Shown here: positions 12,703 to 19,425 of the stretch, one piece after another
Layout: every line of letters begins with the position of its first letter
How positions within the stretch are numbered: the stretch's first letter is position 1
From: an uncultured Atopobium sp.
GTDB lineage: Bacteria > Actinomycetota > Coriobacteriia > Coriobacteriales > Atopobiaceae
Length of the DNA stretch: 19,425 bases
NCBI GenBank assembly: GCA_938028565.1
Contig: CALIZS010000063.1
Span: forward strand, 1-19,425
Reading direction: 5' to 3'
Notes under the pieces: model-generated
What the model was told of the DNA's origin: nothing
What the model saw: the letters and a program-made list of their open reading frames with translations, nothing else
Database searches by the model: none
Made by a program: the position numbers and the translations under genes

Positions 12703-13794
12703 GTGGGACTTAAAGTTGAACATGTTTCGCTGTATAACTTTCGTTGTTTTTCTTCGAAAGAGATAGATTTATCTGCACAAACTACTATTTTTGTAGGAAA
12801 GAACGCTGCAGGTAAGACAAATACTGTTGAAGCATTACAACTCCTTACTGCTGGGTATTCATTTAAAAAACCAACACCTTCACAGCTTCTTCTAACAGGT
12901 ACATCAGAGGCAAAGATAGAAATTTCTCTTACAGGAGATGGAAGAAAGCTAGAAAATACCTGCACCATTACAGAACGCCGCCGTCAATTTTCAAAGAATG
13001 GTAAGAAATGTCAGGCTGCAGATATTTCTGGAACACTGATGTCGGTACTTTTTAATCCCGATGACCTTTCAATGATTAAAGGTGGTGCATCGTATCGCCG
13101 AGAAGAATTTGATGACTTTGGCCGCCAGGCAAATAAAAGCTACTTCAAGGTCTTCTCAGCATATACCAAGACAGTTGAGCAAAGAAATAAGCTGCTTAAA
13201 TCTGATTGGCCAGATGAAAATTTGCTTGATGCTTGGGATCTTTCACTTGCAAGAGGAGGGGCTACGCTTCTTCATGCACGAATTCATTTGTTTGATCGCC
13301 TGGCAAAGAAGACATGTAAGATCTACCAGGAACTCTCTGGTGGAGAACACCTAGAAATGAACTATATTTCTTCAATTGGAGAGGTATCTCTTGAAGCTTC
13401 TAGAGAAGAAATTACTGATCAATTCTTGAAGGCATTAAGCGAAGCTCGCACGGATGATATTCGTCGTCAGCAAAGTACAAAAGGACCTCATCGAGACGAC
13501 GTTGAGTTTTTAATTGAGGGTAAAGACGCTAGAAATTTTGGTTCTCAAGGTCAAATTAGAACTGTTGTTTTAGCACTTAAGATGGCAGAAGTTCTCCTTT
13601 CAGAAGAAATACTTGGCGAGAAACCCTTGTTGCTTTTAGATGATGTTATGAGTGAGCTTGATGAAGACCGCAGAAAAGCCATCATGGAATTTGCATTCCA
13701 TGACATTCAAACGGTAATTACCACTACAAACCTTGGGTATTTCTCTGAAGAGGTTTTAGAAAAAGCGCAGATAGTTAGGTTTAGCGATGAATAA
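12703..13794 (+). CDS. recF: DNA replication and repair protein RecF
   Basis: RecF is an SMC-like ATPase that helps load RecA at gaps with RecO and RecR. The 363-residue protein has Walker A GKNAAGKTN (residues 32-40), the GPHRDD motif, the ABC signature QGQIRT, and Walker B LLLLDDVMSELD. The start is GTG at 12703 (MGLKVEHVSLYNFRCF), with AGGGG just before it. The last eight bases overlap the start of the next gene (ATGAATAA), so translation is coupled. Confidence 0.96.
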   Translation: MGLKVEHVSLYNFRCFSSKEIDLSAQTTIFVGKNAAGKTNTVEALQLLTAGYSFKKPTPSQLLLTGTSEAKIEISLTGDGRKLENTCTITERRRQFSKNGKKCQAADISGTLMSVLFNPDDLSMIKGGASYRREEFDDFGRQANKSYFKVFSAYTKTVEQRNKLLKSDWPDENLLDAWDLSLARGGATLLHARIHLFDRLAKKTCKIYQELSGGEHLEMNYISSIGEVSLEASREEITDQFLKALSEARTDDIRRQQSTKGPHRDDVEFLIEGKDARNFGSQGQIRTVVLALKMAEVLLSEEILGEKPLLLLDDVMSELDEDRRKAIMEFAFHDIQTVITTTNLGYFSEEVLEKAQIVRFSDE

Positions 13795-14320
13795 TCAACA
13801 AGAAATACCTGCGCGCGGTGGCAATGAAAATGCAAAAGATTTAATGAGTTCTCTGCTTGGAACCTTCAGAGATTCTAAGAGTATGTCAAAAAATCGTCGC
13901 GCCTATCTTACGTGGGTTGAAGCAAATGGTGATAGAGAGACAGAACACACAACCGGCGTATTTGTCAGAGAAGTAGCTGGTAGAGAGTTCCCTGTGCTTA
14001 CTGTCTATGTAGATAATCGTATGTGCATGATTGATTTTCTTGCACAGAGAGAAATTTATAGAGCGAGGCTCTCAGAGCAAGGCCTGGAGTTCTCAGACCT
14101 TGAATTTAAGTTGGATAAATACAACAGACATACTGGTAAAGAAGCCAATTCTTCAGAACATCAAACACAAGGCCAAAAAGTAGAGAAAAAAGATCTTCCA
14201 GAACTCACTGTGGAAGAAAAATCACAAATTTCTGAGTTGGTTTCTGACCTTTCTGAGCCACTTAAGTCGACGGCTTATAAAGCGATTGAAGCAAGTTTTA
14301 GACAAAAAAAGAGTCTTTAG
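13787..14320 (+). CDS. dciA: DciA-like protein (DUF721)
   Basis: DUF721/DciA proteins load or help the replicative helicase in bacteria without DnaC/DnaI. In actinobacteria the gene usually sits between recF and gyrB, as here. The 177-residue product has the KH-like core: RAYLTWVEANGDRETEHT, FPVLTVYVDNRMCMIDFLAQ, and FSDLEFKLDK. A charged linker with Gln/Glu/Lys (about 123-140) and a helical C-terminal tail follow. Similarity is by pattern and position, not a strong motif, so the call is less sure than for its neighbours. It overlaps recF by eight bases. No terminator was seen after it. Confidence 0.8.
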   Translation: MNNQQEIPARGGNENAKDLMSSLLGTFRDSKSMSKNRRAYLTWVEANGDRETEHTTGVFVREVAGREFPVLTVYVDNRMCMIDFLAQREIYRARLSEQGLEFSDLEFKLDKYNRHTGKEANSSEHQTQGQKVEKKDLPELTVEEKSQISELVSDLSEPLKSTAYKAIEASFRQKKSL

Positions 14321-14321
14321 T

Positions 14322-14342
14322 CTAATCTGTCACTAATCTGTC
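14322..14342. repeat. Tandem 10-base repeat after dciA
   Basis: CTAATCTGTC occurs twice with one base between (period 11, about one helical turn), directly after the dciA stop. Role unknown; it could be an operator upstream of gyrB. Confidence 0.6.
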
Positions 14343-14414
14343 CTTAAATCTCTTTACAGAGCCTCTCAGATACCAAATATTACTGTTTATACAATGAAAT
14401 TTCTCTGTGCCGAG

Positions 14415-14441
14415 TTGATTTTGGCGATTTCATAGTAAAAT
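14415..14441 (+). promoter_or_regulatory. gyrB: Candidate gyrB promoter
   Basis: TTGATT (14415-14420) and TAAAAT (14436-14441), with a spacer of only 15 bases (16 if the -35 is read as GTTGAT). Short spacing is sometimes seen in supercoiling-relaxation-activated gyrase promoters, but here this is only a suggestion. Confidence 0.35.
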
Positions 14442-14480
14442 ACCTATATCATTCCGCTCACAATTGAAGAGAGGACTTAC

Positions 14481-16424
14481 GTGGCAAAAGAAAATAAGTA
14501 TGACGGTACAGAGATTAAGATCCTTGAAGGCCTTGAGGCTGTTCGTAAGCGTCCAGGTATGTATATTGGTACAACTTCAGCTTCTGGTCTGCACCACCTT
14601 GTTTGGGAGATTGTAGATAACTCAGTCGATGAGGCAATGGCTGGTTATTGCTCCAAAATTAAGGTAACCGTTCATCCAGATAACTCTATTTCTGTTGAAG
14701 ATAATGGTCGTGGTATTCCTGTAGACCTTCATCCCCAGAAAAAAATCCCAACTCTTGAGGTTGTTCTTACTATCCTGCATGCAGGTGGTAAGTTTGATAA
14801 CAACGCTTATAAAGTCTCCGGTGGTCTTCACGGCGTTGGTGTTTCTGTTGTAAATGCTCTTTCAAAGAAACTTGTTGCGCAGGTTAAGCGTGATGGCAAA
14901 ATCTATGAGATGGTCTTTGAGCGCGGTAAAACCGTTCAGAAGATGAAGGAAATTGGTACTTCAAAATCTAACGGTACTACCATTACTTTCTGGCCAGACG
15001 ATATGATCTTTGAGACCACTACGTATAACTTCGACACACTTCGTGACCGTCTCCAGGAAACCGCATTCCTTAACAAGAACCTTAAAATTACTCTTGTTGA
15101 TGAGCGTGAGCTTACTCCTCGTCAGGTTGATTTTCAGTATGCTGGTGGCATCATCGATTTTGTTAAGTACCTTAATGACGAGAAAACCGTTTTACAAGGA
15201 CTTTCTCGCCCTATCTATATTGAAGGTAAGTCAGACCCTGACGCTCCCATGTCTCAGATGGGTGAGGTAGAGGTTGCTATTCAGTGGAATACTGAGTTCA
15301 GCGATAGAACTCTTTCTTTTGCAAACGACATTTTCACTGAGGAAGGTGGAATGCACCTTGAGGGCTTCCGTACCGCTCTTACTAAGGTAGTAAATGATTA
15401 CGGCACCAGGCAGGGTCTTCTTAAAGAGAAAGATCCTAAGCTTGAGGGCGGCGATATTCGTGAGGGCTTAACTGCTGTTATTTCAGTTAAGCTGCCAGAT
15501 CCTCAGTTTGAAGGACAGACAAAGGCAAAGCTTGGTAGTTCTTACATGAGAACTCTCACCAACAAGATTGTTACTCAGGGTCTCTCAGAGTACCTGGAAG
15601 AGCATCCAAATCAGGCAAAAGAGATTCTCAAGAAAGCATCTCAGGCTGCAAAAGGCCGTCTTGCTGCTCGTAAAGCTCGTGAAGCAACACGCCGTAAGGG
15701 ACTTCTTGAGTCAGCTGCTCTTCCTGGAAAGCTTGCAGACTGCTCCGTTCGCGATGCAGAGATGACTGAGCTCTTCATCGTCGAGGGTGACTCCGCAGGT
15801 GGTTCTGCAAAGATGGCACGTGACCGTTCTATCCAGGCAGTTCTTCCACTTCGTGGAAAGATTTTGAACGTTGAGCGTGTACAGGCTCACCGTGCACTTT
15901 CTTCTGACACTATTACTTCGCTGATTACCGCTATTGGTACTGGTGTTGGAGATGAATTTAATATTGAGAAGGCCCGTTATCACAAGATTGTCATCATGAC
16001 CGATGCTGATGTTGACGGCTCTCACATTAGAATTCTTTTGCTTACCTTCTTCTATCGTTACATGAAGCCAATGATTGACGCAGGTTATATCTACGTTGCT
16101 CAGCCTCCTCTGTATCAGATTAAGCCAAAGGGTAAAAAGAACGGTAAATACATCTATACCGATGAAGAACTCGCTCTAGAGACAAAGAAGTTTGAGGACA
16201 ACACCAAGTTCACTATTCAGCGTTATAAGGGTCTTGGTGAGATGGACCCAGAGCAGCTTTGGGCAACCACTATGGAGCCAAAGAACCGTATTCTTCTCAA
16301 AGTAACCATCGATGATGCTCTTGCAGCTGATCGTGCAGTTTCTGACCTTATGGGCAACCAGGTTGAGAAGCGTAAAGACTTCATCCAAACACATGCAAAA
16401 GACGTCCGCTTCCTGGACATTTAA
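14481..16424 (+). CDS. gyrB: DNA gyrase subunit B
   Basis: GyrB supplies the ATPase of gyrase, which adds negative supercoils. The 647-residue length is standard. The GHKL ATPase has WEIVDNSVDEAMAGYC (Glu43 and Asn47), EDNGRGIPVD and GGLHGVGVSVVNALS. The TOPRIM part has EGDSAGGSAK (Glu435) and MTDADVDGSHI, with PLRGKILNVE where E. coli has PLKGK; arginine there is common in actinobacteria. The C-terminus ends RFLDI. The start is GTG at 14481, with a GAGAGGA ribosome binding site. gyrA follows after 44 bases, so the two form one operon. Confidence 0.98.
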   Translation: MAKENKYDGTEIKILEGLEAVRKRPGMYIGTTSASGLHHLVWEIVDNSVDEAMAGYCSKIKVTVHPDNSISVEDNGRGIPVDLHPQKKIPTLEVVLTILHAGGKFDNNAYKVSGGLHGVGVSVVNALSKKLVAQVKRDGKIYEMVFERGKTVQKMKEIGTSKSNGTTITFWPDDMIFETTTYNFDTLRDRLQETAFLNKNLKITLVDERELTPRQVDFQYAGGIIDFVKYLNDEKTVLQGLSRPIYIEGKSDPDAPMSQMGEVEVAIQWNTEFSDRTLSFANDIFTEEGGMHLEGFRTALTKVVNDYGTRQGLLKEKDPKLEGGDIREGLTAVISVKLPDPQFEGQTKAKLGSSYMRTLTNKIVTQGLSEYLEEHPNQAKEILKKASQAAKGRLAARKAREATRRKGLLESAALPGKLADCSVRDAEMTELFIVEGDSAGGSAKMARDRSIQAVLPLRGKILNVERVQAHRALSSDTITSLITAIGTGVGDEFNIEKARYHKIVIMTDADVDGSHIRILLLTFFYRYMKPMIDAGYIYVAQPPLYQIKPKGKKNGKYIYTDEELALETKKFEDNTKFTIQRYKGLGEMDPEQLWATTMEPKNRILLKVTIDDALAADRAVSDLMGNQVEKRKDFIQTHAKDVRFLDI

Positions 16425-16468
16425 TGGTTTCTCGCTAAATCATTAGACAGAAAATGAAAGGGTAACTT

Positions 16469-19249
16469 GTGGCAGACGATAAAAATATGAACGATGATCT
16501 TTTTGGTGCAGACGAGGATCAAGACTTTGATGCACAAAACGATATGGATGAAGAATACGAAGATGATGAGGTAGAAGAAGACTCTGACGAGTTTGACCCA
16601 GAGACTGGGGAAAATTTAATAACGGGAGAAACTTCACACATTATCTCTGATGAGGCTGGTACTCGTCTTGACCTCTCAGACATTCACGGTGGCACGCTTA
16701 AGCCAACCGATTTGTCCTTAGAGATGAAGACTTCCTTCCTCGAGTACTCCATGTCCGTTATTGTTGCTCGTGCGCTTCCAGACGTTCGAGACGGCCTTAA
16801 GCCGGTTCACCGCCGTATTTTGTACGCAATGAGCGAGGCTGGCATTACGCCAAACCGTCCACATAAGAAGTCTGCATGGGCAGTCGGTGAAGTCATGGGT
16901 AAGTACCACCCACACGGTGACTTCGCTATTTATGACTCCATGGTCCGTATGTCTCAGGATTTCTCGATGAGACTTCCTCTGATTGATGGTCACGGAAACT
17001 TTGGTTCTATCGACGGCGATCCACCAGCAGCAATGCGTTATACCGAGGCACGTCTAACCAGAAGTGCTATGGAGATGCTGGCAGAGCTTAACAAAAACAC
17101 CGTTGATCTTCAGTCAAACTATGATGAGTCTCTGACAGAGCCTGCAGTTCTTCCTGCTCGTTTCCCAAATCTTTTGGTTAACGGTTCTTCAGGTATTGCA
17201 GTTGGTATGGCAACCAACATTCCTCCTCACAACCTTGGTGAGGTTACTAACGCTGTCTGCATGATGATTGAGAACCCTGACGTTACCACTGAGGAGCTCA
17301 TGACCGTTCTACCTGGTCCTGACTTCCCAACAGGCGGCATCATCATGGGTACTCAGGGCATCAAGGACGCCTACGAGACTGGTCGCGGTTCTATTACTGT
17401 CCGTGCAAAGGTTCACGTTGAACAGGTCAAGAGCGGTCGCCAGCGCCTTGTTGTTACCGAGATTCCTTACCAGGTTAACAAAGGTCTTCTTCAGGAGAAG
17501 ATTGCTCAGGCAGTTAACGAGAAAAAAATTGAAGGCATCTCTGACATGCGCGACGAATCCAACCGTAAGGGTATGCGCATCGTTTTGGACCTTAAGCGTG
17601 ATGCTGTTCCACAGGTTGTTCTGAATAACCTGTACAAGAAGACTCAGCTTCAGTCCAACTTTGGCATCATTGACCTGGCCTTGGTTGACGGTGTTCCTCG
17701 TACCCTTTCTCTTCGCGAGATTCTTCGTCACTACATTGATCACCAGATTGATGTTGTACGTCGTCGTACTGAGTTTGACCTGGACAAGGCACAGAAGCGT
17801 GTCCACATTTTGGAAGGCCTTCTGACCGCAGTTGATAACATCGACGAGATTGTCCATATCATCCGCAGCTCGCAGGATGATGCTGAGGCAAAGAAGCGTA
17901 TGAACGAGCGTTTTGGCCTAGATGAGATTCAGGGCGAGGCAATCCTTCAGATGCGTCTGCGCCGTCTCACCGGTCTTGCTCGTCAGGATCTTGTTGACGA
18001 GATTTCCCAGCTCAGACTTGATATTACCTACTACGAGGATCTTCTCGCTCACGAGGAAAAGATTCTGGCTGTTATTGCCGATGAGCTCCGAGAGATTTCC
18101 AACCGCTATGCTGACAAGCGTCGTACGCAAATCTCTGACCAGGACATTCAGAACCTGGACGTCGAGGATCTTATCGCTGAAGAGGATATGGTTGTTACCG
18201 TTACTCACGCAGGTTACGTAAAGCGCGTTCCTGTTGAGATTTATCGCTCTCAGAAGCGCGGAGGCAAGGGTGTTCAGGGCGTCTCTCTTAAAGAGAACGA
18301 TTTTGTTGAGAATCTCTTTGTTGCTTCTACCCACGATTACGTGCTGTTCTTTACCAACTTTGGTAAGGTGTACCGCCTCAAGGTCCACGAGCTTCCGGTT
18401 GGTAGTAGAACTACAAAGGGCAGCGCCATCATCAATGTCATCGAGACACTTGCAGAGGGCGAGAAGGTCAAGGCAGTTATTACTACCCGCGACTTCCCAG
18501 AAGACAACTACCTGATGTTTGCCACTAAGCAGGGAATGGTCAAGAAGACAGCAATGTCTGAGTACGACCGTACCCGTAAGGACGGCCTCATTGCAATCAA
18601 CCTTAAGGATGGCGATGAGCTGGTTAACGTCCGTCGTGTCCACCCAGGTGACAAGGTTGTTCTGTGCTCCTCCGACGGCAAGGCAATTCTGTTTGACGAG
18701 GCAGAGGCAAGAAGCATGGGTCGCGGTACTTCAGGCGTTCGTGGTATTACGCTCAAGGGCAATGCAACTATGCTTGGCATGGAAATTACCAACGGCAACG
18801 GTGACCTCTTTGTTATTACCGAGAAGGGCTACGGAAAGCGTACGGCAATTTCTGAGTATCCAGTTCACAAGCGTGGTGGACAGGGCGTCTTTACCATCAC
18901 AATGACGGAGAAGAAGGGTAACCTGGTTGCCTGCCGTGTTGTTGGTCCTCAGCACGAGATTATGATCATGTCCGAGGAGGGCGTTGTAATCCGCGTCAAG
19001 GCTGGCGACATCTCCAAGCTTGGCCGCTCTACTCAGGGCGTCAAGGTTATGAACCTCTCAGGTACTGACATTGTTTCTGCAGTTGCTCGTATGGTTGCCA
19101 ACAAAAAGAAGGCTCCTAAGCACGCAGAGAACCAAGGCATGCTTGATCTGATGGCAGCAGGCGCTCGCGATGCTGACGAGGCAGAGTCTGTTGACCTCGG
19201 AGATGAAGAGGAAGTACTGGACGATTCACTGCTGGATGATGACGAATAA
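16469..19249 (+). CDS. gyrA: DNA gyrase subunit A with acidic ends
   Basis: GyrA cuts and reseals DNA. The 926-residue protein has an N-terminal extension of about 69 residues compared with E. coli; roughly half of its first 46 residues are Asp/Glu. The core follows with VHRRILYAM, the quinolone region HPHGDFAIYD, the catalytic tyrosine in AAMRYTE, and the GyrA box QKRGGKG in the beta-pinwheel C-terminal domain. It ends in an acidic tail (last 28 residues). At the place of E. coli Ser83 there is Phe152 (codon TTC at 16922-16924), while the Asp at E. coli 87 is kept. The start is GTG at 16469, after GAAAGGG. A terminator follows. Confidence 0.98.
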   Translation: MADDKNMNDDLFGADEDQDFDAQNDMDEEYEDDEVEEDSDEFDPETGENLITGETSHIISDEAGTRLDLSDIHGGTLKPTDLSLEMKTSFLEYSMSVIVARALPDVRDGLKPVHRRILYAMSEAGITPNRPHKKSAWAVGEVMGKYHPHGDFAIYDSMVRMSQDFSMRLPLIDGHGNFGSIDGDPPAAMRYTEARLTRSAMEMLAELNKNTVDLQSNYDESLTEPAVLPARFPNLLVNGSSGIAVGMATNIPPHNLGEVTNAVCMMIENPDVTTEELMTVLPGPDFPTGGIIMGTQGIKDAYETGRGSITVRAKVHVEQVKSGRQRLVVTEIPYQVNKGLLQEKIAQAVNEKKIEGISDMRDESNRKGMRIVLDLKRDAVPQVVLNNLYKKTQLQSNFGIIDLALVDGVPRTLSLREILRHYIDHQIDVVRRRTEFDLDKAQKRVHILEGLLTAVDNIDEIVHIIRSSQDDAEAKKRMNERFGLDEIQGEAILQMRLRRLTGLARQDLVDEISQLRLDITYYEDLLAHEEKILAVIADELREISNRYADKRRTQISDQDIQNLDVEDLIAEEDMVVTVTHAGYVKRVPVEIYRSQKRGGKGVQGVSLKENDFVENLFVASTHDYVLFFTNFGKVYRLKVHELPVGSRTTKGSAIINVIETLAEGEKVKAVITTRDFPEDNYLMFATKQGMVKKTAMSEYDRTRKDGLIAINLKDGDELVNVRRVHPGDKVVLCSSDGKAILFDEAEARSMGRGTSGVRGITLKGNATMLGMEITNGNGDLFVITEKGYGKRTAISEYPVHKRGGQGVFTITMTEKKGNLVACRVVGPQHEIMIMSEEGVVIRVKAGDISKLGRSTQGVKVMNLSGTDIVSAVARMVANKKKAPKHAENQGMLDLMAAGARDADEAESVDLGDEEEVLDDSLLDDDE

Positions 19250-19274
19250 GCATTTCAGCTATACGTAATTCGAA

Positions 19275-19306
19275 GAGCTCAGGAGGAAATTCTCCTGAGC
19301 TCTTTT
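19275..19306 (+). terminator. Intrinsic terminator after gyrA
   Basis: An 11-base perfect stem, GAGCTCAGGAG / CTCCTGAGCTC (extendable by two A-T pairs), a six-base loop and TTTT, 25 bases after the gyrA stop. Confidence 0.92.
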
Positions 19307-19425
19307 CGTTCGAGGCTTTAGCCTGTTGAGCGCGAGAAGCGCGCGAAACACAAAACCACCCGCTATGCGGGTGATTATGATTCTGCAGCGTGTTAGCGTC
19401 GGCTTTTAGGCCTGGCGCACAAAAT
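19307..19425. other. Non-coding tail with small hairpins
   Basis: No gene is visible. It holds AGGC-TTTA-GCCT just after the terminator, GCGC-GAGAA-GCGC (from about 19331), and a seven-base stem CACCCGC-TAT-GCGGGTG (19357-19373). The sequence is richer in GC than the preceding leader regions. It runs off the window edge, so the start of an RNA gene or a mobile-element end cannot be excluded. Confidence 0.5.

Noticed and set aside
17309..18643. Long minus-strand frames (182 and 241 residues) inside gyrA
   Set aside because: Antisense shadows of the gyrA codon pattern; gyrA is complete in the other strand.
1..19425. CRISPR arrays, tRNA or rRNA genes, insertion sequences
   Set aside because: No regularly spaced repeats, no cloverleaf-like sequences and no transposase frames were found. 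All long open regions are explained by core genes.

Overview
This window is a bacterial chromosome replication-origin neighbourhood. The order and divergent layout are diagnostic. On the minus strand, reading away from the centre, lie rpmH-rnpA-yidD-yidC-jag and then rsmG-parA-parB. On the plus strand lie dnaA-dnaN-recF-dciA-gyrB-gyrA. Moderate GC, a Gram-positive style YidC, a DUF721/DciA gene between recF and gyrB, a GHKL-ATPase gene just before dnaA, and strongly acidic extensions on GyrA fit an Actinomycetota member of class Coriobacteriia (Atopobium/Lancefieldella/Olsenella type). The genus is my inference from gene content, not from a database match.

Layout. 1-2223 (minus): a DinG-type exonuclease/helicase cut by the left edge, preceded by D-alanine-D-alanine ligase. 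2323-3441 (plus): the radical-SAM methyltransferase RlmN, closed by an intrinsic terminator. 3525-6239 (minus): rsmG, parA, parB and a small membrane-anchored protein, with two perfect parS sites. 6343-8499 (minus): jag, yidC, yidD, rnpA and rpmH, with a strong promoter before rpmH and a strong terminator after jag. 8500-9823: the origin upstream region, interrupted by a gene for an uncharacterised GHKL ATPase fused to a winged-helix domain. 9824-16424: dnaA, dnaN, recF, dciA and gyrB. 16469-19249: gyrA, followed by a strong terminator and a short tail with hairpins.

How it works together: DnaA, the DNA-polymerase clamp, RecF, DciA and gyrase form the initiation and elongation set. ParA/ParB/parS segregate the new origins. 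RpmH/RnpA/YidD/YidC/Jag serve translation, RNase P and membrane-protein insertion.

The most interesting points are: (1) the GHKL-winged-helix gene placed inside the origin, with a promoter resembling that of dnaA; (2) a set of nonamers of the form TTNTCAACA around dnaA, instead of the usual TTATCCACA, together with a DnaA recognition helix reading GGRKHATILHS instead of the usual GGRDHTTVLHA, which suggests co-evolved initiator specificity; (3) repeated near-palindromes and direct repeats in the origin; (4) a two-state RNA-like structure over the rsmG ribosome binding site; (5) phenylalanine at the quinolone-resistance position of GyrA (E. coli Ser83), and a GyrA with acidic stretches at both ends.
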